A stretch of DNA of 64,000 nt from Pseudomonadota bacterium (GCA_023428645.1 JAEYXD010000215.1:1-64000); one strand, 5' to 3'. Counted from the stretch's first letter, positions 37,879-46,843 are shown. Translations and numbers: made by a program. The notes: generated from the letters alone by a model not told the origin.

Positions 37879-39564
37879 CTAGGCCGTGCGCGTCGGATCG
37901 GTGAGCGGCTCGGTGAGATCGTGCGCAGAAGGTTCGGCGCTGCTCGGCATCGAGTCGGTTTGCCGCTCGATCATCCGACGGACGACGGGCGCGTTCGGAC
38001 CTTGGTGTAGCGCGCGCAACCGCGCGGGGATGTCCGCGTCCTCTTGCGTCAGCCGGTTGTTGTGGCGGATGTAGTCGACCCAGGTCGGTACGTTATAGCG
38101 CTCGATCCACACCTCGGGATCGGCGAGATCCCGCAGCAGCGTCCAATGCCGCGCGCCGTCGCGCCGCCGAATGCGGCGCCGCTCGGACATCGCACGCAGG
38201 AACTCGATCGCATCGCTTTCGTGAATGCGGTACTCGATCGTCACGACGACAGGTCCGGTGCGGTTCTCGACCGGCACCGCGGTCTTCGGCACCTGCCATG
38301 CGCGCAACGGATCGAGGTTCAACTCCTCCGCTTGGCGCAGCGGCAGCCACCGTCCGAGCGCCGCGGAAATGACGAGCGCACCGGCCGCGCACGACAACGA
38401 CAAGCCGAGAGATCGGTCCTCGGCCAACACACCCCACAGCCAGCTGCCCGCGGCCATGCCGCCGAACGCGGCCATCTGATACAGCGACAGGGCGCGCGCG
38501 ACGACCCAGCGCGGGGTCGAGAGCTGCACGGACACGGTGAACGTCGAGAGCGTCAGCACCCAACAAGCGCCGGCGGCAAACAAGGCGAGCATCGTCACCG
38601 ACAGCAGCTTGCTGAAGCCGGCGATGATCGCGCAGCACGCGAAGACCAGGCTGGCGCTGCGCACGATGCCCTCCGTCGACAATCTGGCGCGCGCCCGAGC
38701 GCTGCCGATCGCACCCCCGACCGCACCGAGGCCGAAGGCACCGAGCAGCAGGCCGTAGGTCATCGGACCACCGGCGATCAGCACTTTCGCCATCAGCGGC
38801 ATCAGCGCCATCGCGCTGATCGAGCCCAAGCCGAACACGAGGCTGCGCGCGAGCACGATGCGCAGCGCCGGCGACATCCACATGTACCGCACGCCCGCCG
38901 TCATCGCCATCGTGAGCGGTTCGCGCGGCAGCCGGTCGGGATCTCGAGCGCGCCGCCACCTCGCCAGCACGACGAGCAGCCCGATGTAGCTCAGCGCATT
39001 CACCGAGAAGGCGGCCGCGGCGCCGGCCGCCGCGACGATCGCACCGCCGATCGCGGGGCCGACGCTGCGCGCGATATTGAAGCCCATGCTGTTCAGCGTG
39101 ACCGCGCCGGCCAGGTGCGACCGCGGCACCATGTCGCCGACCGATGCTTGCCATGCGGGCGCGTTGAACGCCGCCCCGCAGCCGATCAGGAACGTGAAGG
39201 TGAGCAGCAGCCATGGCGTGATGAGGCCGCTCCAGGCGCAAATCGCAAGCGCGATGGAGACGCACAGCATGAATGCCTGCGCGCCGAGGAGCACCTTGCG
39301 TCGGTCGAAGCTGTCGGCGAGCGCGCCGGCCAGCAACGACAGCAGCATGATCGGCAGGGTGATCGAGGCCTGGACGAGCGCGACCATGTCGGCCGATGGC
39401 GCGATCGAGGTCATCATCCAGGAGGCGCCGACGGATTGGATCAGGCCGCCGAAGTTCGACACCATGCTCGCGATCCATACGCTCCGGAATACCGGGAAGC
39501 GCAGCGCCGCGAGGGCGGACGAGGAAGTGGGATCGCGAGTGGGTGTGGCGGTGGCGCTGGACAT
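37879..39564 (-). CDS. MFS transporter of the EntS-like MFS_3 family with C-terminal soluble domain
   Basis: 561 residues from ATG 39564; the frame extends 40 codons upstream without support. Twelve helices occupy about 15-420 (FPVFRSVWIASMVSNFGGLIQSVG in pieces, ADSFDRRKVLLGAQ between helices 2 and 3). Residues about 440-540 are a soluble domain (VVVTIEYRIHESDAIEFLRAM, DGARHWTLLRDLADPEVWIE) normal for MFS_3. Family members export siderophores or antibiotics; substrate unknown. Convergent with the DUF4824 gene and divergent from the J-like gene. Confidence 0.92.
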   Translation of the reverse strand: MSSATATPTRDPTSSSALAALRFPVFRSVWIASMVSNFGGLIQSVGASWMMTSIAPSADMVALVQASITLPIMLLSLLAGALADSFDRRKVLLGAQAFMLCVSIALAICAWSGLITPWLLLTFTFLIGCGAAFNAPAWQASVGDMVPRSHLAGAVTLNSMGFNIARSVGPAIGGAIVAAAGAAAAFSVNALSYIGLLVVLARWRRARDPDRLPREPLTMAMTAGVRYMWMSPALRIVLARSLVFGLGSISAMALMPLMAKVLIAGGPMTYGLLLGAFGLGAVGGAIGSARARARLSTEGIVRSASLVFACCAIIAGFSKLLSVTMLALFAAGACWVLTLSTFTVSVQLSTPRWVVARALSLYQMAAFGGMAAGSWLWGVLAEDRSLGLSLSCAAGALVISAALGRWLPLRQAEELNLDPLRAWQVPKTAVPVENRTGPVVVTIEYRIHESDAIEFLRAMSERRRIRRRDGARHWTLLRDLADPEVWIERYNVPTWVDYIRHNNRLTQEDADIPARLRALHQGPNAPVVRRMIERQTDSMPSSAEPSAHDLTEPLTDPTRTA

Positions 39565-39693
39565 CGATGTCTCGGGATGGTGGCGCCTGATGACGCCGAG
39601 CGCAAATGGGTCGCTCGCTTCCGAATCCGGTTTGCGTCCTCGCGCGCGGTCCCGGACAATCCGGCGCCTTCGACCGTTCGTCAACCGAGGCCC

Positions 39694-40776
39694 ATGTCGG
39701 GAAAATCGCTTCTCAATGTCACGCGCCGCACGGCCGAAGTGCGCTCCACTCCCGATCAGGAGCGCTTCAAGTACCTGATTGCGCAGATAGAAAAGGTGCG
39801 GCAGGTGCGCACGGAATGGGATGCGACCGTGCTCGCCTTCCGCCAGGCCGACTCGCAGCGAGTCCAGCCTCTACGCTCGACCTTGCGCGCGACGACGCGC
39901 GATACGGTGCTCGTCATCGATCGGCTGCTCGACGACAAGGGGTGGTCGCGCGCCGACCGCTTGGGTCTCGTGGAGATTCTCGTCGGCACCGCGCAGATGC
40001 TGCTGGAGGCAGAGCCGAACGACGCGGAGTTGAAGGCGTTGTTCGACAAGCACAGCGCGATCAGCTTCGATGCCGCGAAACAGGCCGAGCTCGCGGAGTT
40101 GAAGGAGCGCGCGCAGGAATACATGGGCGTCGACCTCGACGACGACAACATCCGTAGCGAAGAAGACCTGGTCGAGCGTGTGTACGAGCACATGCGCGAT
40201 CGGGAAGCGAACGAGGATCGTGATACTCGGCCCGGCCAGCGGCGCAAATCGGCGGCGCAGCAACGCGTCGAGGACAGCGCGCAGGCGGCACGGCGGTTCT
40301 TGCGCGAGGTCTATCGCAAGCTCGCGAGCGCGGTGCATCCGGACCGGGAGGCCGACGCCGAGCGCCGCGCCGAAAAGAACGAGCTGATGCAGAAGATCAA
40401 TCGCGCGTACGCGACGAACGATCTGCTCACGCTGCTCGAGGCGCAGCTGCGGCTCGAGCAGATCGATCCCGAGCACGTGACGAAGCTGAGCGGCGAGCGG
40501 CTGAAGCACTACAACCGGCTGTTGTCCGAGCAGTTGGAGCGCGCGAAGGCGGAGCTGCGCAAGCTCGAAGAGGCTTTTCGCGACGATCACGGCCTCGCCT
40601 ACGGCAAGAAGCTGTCGCCGCAAACGTTCCATCTGCTCGTGCAGCAGCGTGCGCGCGAGGTCCGTGCGCACGTCGCGCGCCAGAAGCAGTTCCTGGAAGT
40701 GCTCGCGAACAAGGCGGCACTCAAGCGCTGGCTGAAGGAGCAACGGCGTTTCGGCAGCGCTTGGGACGAGGACTGA
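39694..40776 (+). CDS. J-domain-like (DnaJ-type) cytoplasmic protein
   Basis: 360 residues from ATG 39694. The protein is largely alpha-helical and charged. Near residues 205-250 it has a helix followed by AVHPDREADAE and another helix, which is the HPD turn that J-proteins use to activate Hsp70. The N-terminal 190 residues and C-terminal coiled-coil part (about 265-300) lack zinc or substrate domains of DnaJ itself. It probably recruits DnaK to a specific client. The substrate is unknown. Confidence 0.75.
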   Translation: MSGKSLLNVTRRTAEVRSTPDQERFKYLIAQIEKVRQVRTEWDATVLAFRQADSQRVQPLRSTLRATTRDTVLVIDRLLDDKGWSRADRLGLVEILVGTAQMLLEAEPNDAELKALFDKHSAISFDAAKQAELAELKERAQEYMGVDLDDDNIRSEEDLVERVYEHMRDREANEDRDTRPGQRRKSAAQQRVEDSAQAARRFLREVYRKLASAVHPDREADAERRAEKNELMQKINRAYATNDLLTLLEAQLRLEQIDPEHVTKLSGERLKHYNRLLSEQLERAKAELRKLEEAFRDDHGLAYGKKLSPQTFHLLVQQRAREVRAHVARQKQFLEVLANKAALKRWLKEQRRFGSAWDED

Positions 40777-40818
40777 TCGAGAGGAAGCACGGCCGCGCGC
40801 CGTCGCTGGCGAAGGGCC

Positions 40819-42612
40819 ATGTCTCCTTATCTGAATATCTCCGCCTATAAGTTCGTGCCGCTCGCGGATCTCAAGGAGCGCCGTTCGCGGCTGCTCGCGA
40901 CCTGCAAACGCTGGAACTTGCGGGGCTCGATCCTGCTGAGCCCGGAAGGGATCAATCTGTTCGTCGCTGGCGAGCCGGAGCACGTACAGGCGCTGCTCAC
41001 CGAGCTGCGCTCCTGGCCCGGCCTTGCGGATCTCGAGCCGAAGATCAGCGGCTCGGAGCAGTTGTCGTTTCGGCGCATGCACGTTCGGGTCAAGAAGGAG
41101 ATCATCGCGTTCGGCGTCGACGGCATCGATCCGGTGCGACACGCCTCACCGAAACTCGCGCCGCTCGAACTCAAGCGCTGGCTGGACGAAGGCCGGAAGA
41201 TCACGCTGCTGGACACGCGCAACGATTACGAGGTCAAGGTCGGCACGTTCAAGAACGCCGTGCCGATCGGCATCCGGCAGTTCCGCGAATTTCCGGACGC
41301 CGTCGCCAGGCTGGACGCGAACCTGAAGACGCAGCCGGTCGTCATCTTCTGCACCGGCGGCATCCGCTGCGAAAAGGCCGGGCCGTTCATGGAACGCGCC
41401 GGGTTCCAGCAGGTCCTGCAGCTCGAGGGCGGCATCCTGAAATACTTCGAGACGTGCGGCGGTGCGCACTTCGACGGCGAGTGCTTCGTCTTCGATCAGC
41501 GCACGGGGTTGGACCCTGCCTTGCAGCCGGCGGACTGGACGCAATGCTTCAAATGCCGCACGCCGCTCAACGGCGAGGACCAGGCGCATCCGCATTTCGA
41601 AGTGGGCAAGTCCTGCCCGTACTGCTTCAAGACGCCGGCCGAGCACATGGCAGTGATGATCGCGCGGCGGCATGAGCAGCTGACCCGCATCATCGTTCCG
41701 CTGCCGGGCAGCGCCGCGCGCGATCACCTGCGTCCGATCAGCATGCCGGCGGAATGCGATGGCATGACGCTGCTCGATGCGCTGTGTCGAATCGTGAAAC
41801 ACGTTCCGGCGCAGGAATGGGCGGCGCGGTGCGCCGCAGGGTTCATGCTCGACGGCGATGGCCGACCCGCCGCGGCGACGACGATCGTGCGCGGCGGTGA
41901 ACGGTACCAGCACAAATTTCCCGGTCTCGTCGAGCCCGACGTCGACATGCGCGTACAAGTGCTGCACGAGGACGAATCGATCGTCGTGTTCAACAAGCCC
42001 GCGCCGTTGCCGATGCACGCCGGCGGCCGCTTCCATCGCAATACGCTGAAATACGTGCTCGACGCTCTGTATCACCCGCAGCGGCTGCGGCCGGCGCATC
42101 GACTCGATGCGAACACGACGGGTGTCGTCGTCGCCGCGCGCACGCAGTTCGTCGCGAGCAAGATTCAGCCGCAATTCGCGCGCGGCGAGGTGGCGAAGCG
42201 GTACCTCGTGCGCGTGCAAGGCCATCCGCCGCACGATGAATTCGATTGCGACGCACCGATCAGCGCGACGGCGGGGCAAGCGGGCTCGCGCAGCGTCGAC
42301 GCGCATGGCCTGGCATCACGCACGGAATTCACGGTGCGCCGGCGCTGCGACGACGGTACGGCGCTGCTCGAGGCGCGACCGCTCACCGGCCGCACGAATC
42401 AGATTCGCGTTCATCTCTGGCATCTCGGCTTTCCGGTGTGCGGCGATCGTTCGTATCTCGCGGGCAATGTCCTGGGCGAGACGCAGACGCTCGAGGTGGG
42501 TGCGCCGCCGCTGTGTCTGCATGCGTGGCAGATTCGCTTCGAGCATCCGTTGCAGAAGACGGCCGTGACATTCACCGCGCCAGCGCCGGCGTGGGCACAA
42601 CCTATCGACTGA
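40819..42612 (+). CDS. Fusion: TrhO-type rhodanese tRNA hydroxylase plus RluA-type pseudouridine synthase
   Basis: 597 residues. The N-terminal half (about 1-275) matches TrhO/YceA: the start YLNISAYKFVPL, a rhodanese domain with catalytic Cys178 in FCTGGIRCEK, then a cysteine cluster (CFKCRTPL, CPYC) near 245-270. TrhO hydroxylates U34 of tRNA. The C-terminal half (about 355-590) is an RluA-family pseudouridine synthase with the catalytic Asp430 in AHRLDANTTGVVV and GRTNQIRVHLWHLGFPVCGD. The two halves are in one uninterrupted frame with a linker around 280-350. The two enzymes are normally separate, so the fusion suggests coordinated tRNA or rRNA modification. Either half may have shifted specificity. 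Confidence 0.93.
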   Translation: MSPYLNISAYKFVPLADLKERRSRLLATCKRWNLRGSILLSPEGINLFVAGEPEHVQALLTELRSWPGLADLEPKISGSEQLSFRRMHVRVKKEIIAFGVDGIDPVRHASPKLAPLELKRWLDEGRKITLLDTRNDYEVKVGTFKNAVPIGIRQFREFPDAVARLDANLKTQPVVIFCTGGIRCEKAGPFMERAGFQQVLQLEGGILKYFETCGGAHFDGECFVFDQRTGLDPALQPADWTQCFKCRTPLNGEDQAHPHFEVGKSCPYCFKTPAEHMAVMIARRHEQLTRIIVPLPGSAARDHLRPISMPAECDGMTLLDALCRIVKHVPAQEWAARCAAGFMLDGDGRPAAATTIVRGGERYQHKFPGLVEPDVDMRVQVLHEDESIVVFNKPAPLPMHAGGRFHRNTLKYVLDALYHPQRLRPAHRLDANTTGVVVAARTQFVASKIQPQFARGEVAKRYLVRVQGHPPHDEFDCDAPISATAGQAGSRSVDAHGLASRTEFTVRRRCDDGTALLEARPLTGRTNQIRVHLWHLGFPVCGDRSYLAGNVLGETQTLEVGAPPLCLHAWQIRFEHPLQKTAVTFTAPAPAWAQPID

Positions 42613-42671
42613 CACTCCGCCGCCGGCAGCCAGCGCGCGATGCCCACCGCGCGGCGGCGCCGACGGCCGCA

Positions 42672-45305
42672 TCAGCGCGCGGCCGCGAGCCAGGCATTCA
42701 GCTCTGGCAGGCGCTCGCGTCGCACTCGCATACGATCCTTGATGCTCGCGGCCGCCGTCGTGGCGGATCGTCGCGCCTCCGCCGGCAGATGCTCCTTCGC
42801 GTACGCCTCGACCTTGTCGATCGTCCCTTCGGTGGCGGACGTGCGCGCGAGATACGGGACGAAGCTGACGCGGGTGAGCGGGTCGAGCATGTCGTGCAAC
42901 TGGGGCAGATGCGCCAGTGCGAACTCGAACGCCATGTCGGCATGCAGGCGCGCGACGCCCGCGATGATCGCGAGGCTGTTCGCTGGTCCGGGTTCCGGTG
43001 TCAAGGCGAGCTCGAGCGCACGCCGAGCGAGCGCAGGGTCTTCAGGCGCGCCGAGCAGCGTGTACAGCTGCGCGCGGACGAGCGGTGTCTTCTCCGTGCG
43101 GGCGGCTGCGTGCAGCCGATTCCACGTCGGTTCGTCGGCATGCCGCGCTACCACGCCCATGATCGCTTTTCGCACCGAGCCGGGCATGGCGTTCGAATCG
43201 CTGCTCTGCGCCGCGAAGCGTCGTCGCGCTTCGTGGATGACCGATCGATCACCGAGCGCGCCCAGCGCGTCGATGAGATCGACGCGTAGCACGCCCAGCG
43301 GATCGGGCTCATCGCGCTGCGGCACCCAACCGAGCTGCGCGAACTTTGGCGCGAGCCGCGTGAGCGCCCGTTCGCGCAGCTGTCGACGTGCCGGAGAATC
43401 GACACCGTAGTAATCGTCGACGGCCGCGAATGTACGCGCGACCTTGCCCCAGACATACGGATTCGCATCGAGCGGTACGACGGTCGTGAGGGCGAAGAAG
43501 TCCGAGATCGGTTGGTGTCCCGTCAGCCCGAGCGCCCAGCTGTCGGACAGCAGGCCGAGCTGATCGACGGCGGCAAGCTCGGCAAAGCGGTGCGTCAGCG
43601 CGGCGAACGGCGCGGGCGCATACAGCGTGCGGTAATAGCCGCTCTGTCCGGCATTGACGATGACGGGGGCGCAAGTCGGCAGCGTCAGCTCCGCCGTGCC
43701 GGTGACGAGCGCACGCTCGGCAGCCGCGCCGTGCAGGGATTGGGCGATGACCGGCACGCGCCACCGCAGCGGCTCCTTGTGCGGCTGATCCCGACTGAAC
43801 TCGGCTTGTGTCAACCGGAGCGTCGTGCGCTCCTCGCGGCAATCGGCCGTCTCGACGCGAATCAACGGCACGCCTTGCTGCAACGTGAAGTCACGGGCAA
43901 TCGCGCCGACGGGCTCGCGCGATGCGGCTTCGATCGCGCGCCACAGATCGTCGGAGACGGTGTTGCCGTACGCGTGCGCCTTGATGTACTGCTGCACGCC
44001 GCGGCGCCATGCGTCATCGCCGACGTAGCTTTCGAGCATCGCGAGCACGGCATTGCCCTTCAGGTACGTGATCGCGTCGAAGGCCTGATTCGCCTCATTC
44101 ACCGTCTCGATCGGCTGCACGATCGGATGGGTACTGAGCAGCGAGTCGCGGTCCATCGCGGACTCACGCGTGTTGACCGCGGCGACCGTCGTATCCCATT
44201 CCGGATGCAGGCGCGCCGTCGTTCGGCCTTCGAGCCAGGACGCGAAGCTTTCGTTCAGCCACAAATCGTCCCACCAGCGCATCGTCACGAGATTGCCGAA
44301 CCATTGGTGGGCGATCTCGTGCGCGGCGATCTCGAACACGTTCTGCTTGTCCTTTTGCGTGGAGATGGTCGGATCGAGGAGCAGGGCGAACTCGAACGAC
44401 AGGATTGCGCCCCAGTTCTCCATCGCGGCGAACGCCTGGCTCGTCGAGGGGACGGCGATGTTGTCGAGCTTCGGCAGCGGGTAGGGCATGCCGAAGTAAT
44501 CGTTCATCTCGTTCAAGACGCGCACGGAGGAGTCGAGCGCGAAGCGGCCCTGATCGGCGACGCCGCGACGCGTGATGATGCCGACCTCCGTCGGACCGGC
44601 CTGCGCGGTGAACCGGTCGAACTCGCCGAGCGCGAACAACAGCAGGTACGTCGACATCTGCGGCGTGCGTTCGAACGCCACGAGCGCACGCCCGCCGTCG
44701 AGAAGCGTCCTGTTCGCGATGGGCATGTTGCTGACGGCGACCTGCTCGGCAGGGACTGTCGCCGCGAGCGAGAACGTCGCCTTGAACGCCGGCTCGTCCC
44801 AGCCGGGGAAGACGCGCCGCGCGTCCGCCGTCGCGAGTTGTGTATACAGCGCTCGGCGTTTGCCGGCGGAGGTGTCGTAGTCGATGGCGAACAGCCCGGT
44901 CGGGCTCGTCATGATCTTGCCGGTGTACTCGAGCGCGAGGCGGTAGGTTCCGGCCGCGAGTTGGGCGGGGAACGTGAACGTCGCCGTCTGTCGCTGCGGA
45001 TCGAGGTCGATGCGCGGTGCGGGCAGCGTGCGCCGTGCGTTCGTCAAGCGCGCCGAGGCGATCTGTAAATCGAGCGCATGCAATGTGAGGCTGGTCGTCG
45101 GCTGCAGCACTTCCAGGGTGATCGCGGCCTGGCCGGTGAACGTGAGCGCCTGCGCGTTTGGTGTCAGCGCGATGTCGTAGTGCGTTGGGCGGACGCCGCG
45201 CGGCAGTTCCGTCGGAGTCGCACGGGACGATTGCTCCGATGCAATCGCTGCGGTCGCGAACATCGCGGTCCAAACGATCCAGACGATCCGTGCGCTGCGT
45301 AACAT
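42672..45305 (-). CDS. Secreted M1-family aminopeptidase
   Basis: 877 residues. A signal peptide (about 1-22, ending AIAS) shows export. The aminopeptidase N fold carries AAMENWGAI (exopeptidase motif) near residue 290 and the zinc site HEIAHQWFGN with His329, His333 and, 18 residues on, the glutamate in WLNESFASWLEG. It removes N-terminal residues from peptides in the periplasm or outside. The C-terminal ERAP1-like helical domain is complete. ATG 45305 follows an AAGGGAA ribosome site. Upstream is a perfect palindrome shared with the divergent small gene. Confidence 0.95.
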   Translation of the reverse strand: MLRSARIVWIVWTAMFATAAIASEQSSRATPTELPRGVRPTHYDIALTPNAQALTFTGQAAITLEVLQPTTSLTLHALDLQIASARLTNARRTLPAPRIDLDPQRQTATFTFPAQLAAGTYRLALEYTGKIMTSPTGLFAIDYDTSAGKRRALYTQLATADARRVFPGWDEPAFKATFSLAATVPAEQVAVSNMPIANRTLLDGGRALVAFERTPQMSTYLLLFALGEFDRFTAQAGPTEVGIITRRGVADQGRFALDSSVRVLNEMNDYFGMPYPLPKLDNIAVPSTSQAFAAMENWGAILSFEFALLLDPTISTQKDKQNVFEIAAHEIAHQWFGNLVTMRWWDDLWLNESFASWLEGRTTARLHPEWDTTVAAVNTRESAMDRDSLLSTHPIVQPIETVNEANQAFDAITYLKGNAVLAMLESYVGDDAWRRGVQQYIKAHAYGNTVSDDLWRAIEAASREPVGAIARDFTLQQGVPLIRVETADCREERTTLRLTQAEFSRDQPHKEPLRWRVPVIAQSLHGAAAERALVTGTAELTLPTCAPVIVNAGQSGYYRTLYAPAPFAALTHRFAELAAVDQLGLLSDSWALGLTGHQPISDFFALTTVVPLDANPYVWGKVARTFAAVDDYYGVDSPARRQLRERALTRLAPKFAQLGWVPQRDEPDPLGVLRVDLIDALGALGDRSVIHEARRRFAAQSSDSNAMPGSVRKAIMGVVARHADEPTWNRLHAAARTEKTPLVRAQLYTLLGAPEDPALARRALELALTPEPGPANSLAIIAGVARLHADMAFEFALAHLPQLHDMLDPLTRVSFVPYLARTSATEGTIDKVEAYAKEHLPAEARRSATTAAASIKDRMRVRRERLPELNAWLAAAR

Positions 45306-45345
45306 GAGCGGGTTCCCTTGATGTTTCGTGACGAAGGTCGCGCGA

Positions 45346-45361
45346 TGTCACACGTGTGACA
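45346..45361. promoter_or_regulatory. Perfect 16-bp palindrome in divergent promoter region
   Basis: TGTCACACGTGTGACA is identical on both strands. It lies 41 bases upstream of the aminopeptidase start (minus) and 64 bases upstream of the small gene start (plus), so one dimeric regulator could control both. It does not match a site I can name with certainty. Confidence 0.55.
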
Positions 45362-45424
45362 CGCGGCCGTCATCCTACTGCAGCGCCGCTCCCCGAGCAT
45401 TCACTCATCGAATGGGAGGTGTGC

Positions 45425-45616
45425 ATGGATCCCCTGACACAGTTGTACGAACGGTTGCGTGCCGAAGCGCCGAGCGGACTCGTGGCGGTCGAGCCGCCGT
45501 CGTTCGCGGAGTGGATGAAGTACTGGAATGACGAGCACGGCGAGCTCGGCAACCTGCGGACGTTCGAGCATTGGTTGTCGCGGGCGGCCCGCAAGCGCAG
45601 GCAGGCGGCGGGATGA
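45425..45616 (+). CDS. Small protein of unknown function (63 residues)
   Basis: 63 residues from ATG 45425 after a GGGAGGT ribosome site at good spacing. It is acidic and aromatic at the centre (FAEWMKYWNDEHGEL) and basic at the C-terminus (RAARKRRQ), with no membrane helix or signal. I do not recognise a family. The strong ribosome site, normal codon use and the divergent palindrome upstream argue that it is a real gene. Confidence 0.6.
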   Translation: MDPLTQLYERLRAEAPSGLVAVEPPSFAEWMKYWNDEHGELGNLRTFEHWLSRAARKRRQAAG

Positions 45617-45651
45617 GCCTGCCGCCGATTGGCCTGTCGCGGTAGCGCCCA

Positions 45652-45885
45652 CGTGTCCGTGGTGACGCGCTCCATCTCGTCGGCGACATCCTCGACGGCT
45701 GGCGCTTGAGCAAGGGCTGGCCCTGGCCGCAAACCGATAACGACGTCGGGCAGACGATTCTGCGAGCGGCGCGCCAGGGTACTCAGGTGATTTACGTGCC
45801 AGGAAATCACGACTCGTTGTCGCGTCAATTCATCGGCTTTTACGTGCGGCGGCATCCGGGGCGTCGAAGACGCAATCCATGTGAC
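45652..45885 (+). pseudogene. Remnant of an LpxH-like metallophosphoesterase
   Basis: One frame reads HLVGDILDGWRLSKGWPWPQ, then NDVGQTILRAARQGTQVIYVPGNHD, then about ten more residues; after one base of shift the next frame reads GVEDAIHV. These are the middle segments of LpxH/LpxH2-type UDP-2,3-diacylglucosamine diphosphatases. The N-terminal part with the first metal ligands and the C-terminal half are missing, no start codon fits, and there is a frameshift near 45858. It is a decayed gene fragment that ends next to the inverted repeat. Confidence 0.8.
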
Positions 45886-45895
45886 GCAAGCATCT

Positions 45896-46167
45896 GCACT
45901 TCGTCGACCGCGCGCGCCCTTCGGGCTGCAATCGGCCTAGGCCGGGGTGAGCGCCTTGGCCTGAGCCCCGAAAGTTCATCTCAGCTTCTTCTGGACGTGC
46001 CCGCAACATCTGGCTTTCCTGCTCTCATGCAAATGGCAACCCGCATGAGCGACCCGCCATCCGGACGACGGGATGGCCAGCTCGACTGAGCCTTTCCCAC
46101 CACCACCGCAGTTTGCCAAGACGCTCACCCCGTCCTCTCCGATTGCGAAGAGCGCGCTGCAGTGTCC
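45896..46167. repeat. Left arm of a large imperfect inverted repeat
   Basis: About 272 bp whose reverse complement reappears at 46439-46715 with about 80 percent identity by eye. Best matched stretches include GGACGTGCCCGCAACAT, GAGCGACCCGCCATCCGGA and GACTGAGCCTTTCCCACCAC. No long real gene is in it. Confidence 0.85.
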
Positions 46168-46438
46168 GGGACCACACGACACGCTTTGTCGATATGTGCC
46201 GCTCGTTGATGTGGATGCTCACTTCGATCTCGTCGATATGCATGCACTCGTCGATACGGACGCTCACTTCGATCCACGCTCACCCGTTGATACGGATCCA
46301 CTCGTCGTACGCATTCATTCGTCGATACACCCATGCATCAATTGACGCGCTCACATGTCGATTTGCATCCGCGCATCGATATGCGCGTCTATTGCTAAAA
46401 AAGGCACGCTCGTCGCGAGGGCGGCTCGCGAACAGACT
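46168..46438. repeat. Centre of the inverted repeat with degenerate 18-bp-like units
   Basis: 271 bp between the arms. From about 46200 to 46350 a unit close to GTCGATACGGATGCACTC recurs six or seven times in degraded form, some copies joined by TTCGATC. It has no gene. The spacing is too loose and the units too different for a CRISPR. Confidence 0.65.
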
Positions 46439-46715
46439 GGGAACTGGAGCGCGCTCTTTCGCAACCGAGAGGACAGGGGGTACGGATTGGCGCGAACTGC
46501 GGTTGTGGTGGGAAAGGCTCAGTCGAGCAGGCCCTCCCGTCATCCGGATGGCGGGTCGCTCATGCGGGTTGCCGAAGGCATGAGAGCGGGAAGGCCAAAT
46601 GTTGCGGGCACGTCCAAGAGAAGCTGTGATGAGCTGGCGGGGCTCGGCGCCAAGCCGTACCCCCTGGCCTAGGCGGTTGCGGGCCCGAAGGGCGCGCGCG
46701 GTCGGTCGAAGTGCC
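46439..46715. repeat. Right arm of the large imperfect inverted repeat
   Basis: About 277 bp, matching 45896-46167 in reverse complement. The outer tip (GGTCGGTCGAAGTGC) also pairs with the left tip (GCACTTCGTCGACC) with a few extra bases. Together with the left arm and centre it spans about 820 bp. Confidence 0.85.
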
Positions 46716-46764
46716 GAGTGCTAACGAGCGCGCGGTCGGTCGAAGTGCCGCGCACTCACGAGCG
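46697..46764. repeat. Two tandem 34-bp units at the right tip of the inverted repeat
   Basis: The unit CGCGGTCGGTCGAAGTGCCG plus 14 following bases occurs at 46697 and again at 46731, with few differences. It duplicates the outer end of the right arm. Confidence 0.8.
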
Positions 46765-46843
46765 CGCGCCGGCTCGAGACGTGCGCACGCCCGGGCCAAG
46801 AACCCGCCAAGCCCGGACGAGCTCGGCGCCGAAACACATCGCA

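Noticed and set aside
37879..39564. C-terminal soluble domain of the MFS transporter as an unusual fusion
   Set aside because: This tail is a regular part of MFS_3 family proteins.
46168..46438. Short repeats considered as a CRISPR array
   Set aside because: Units differ from each other, spacing is irregular and no constant repeat of 23 bases or more exists.
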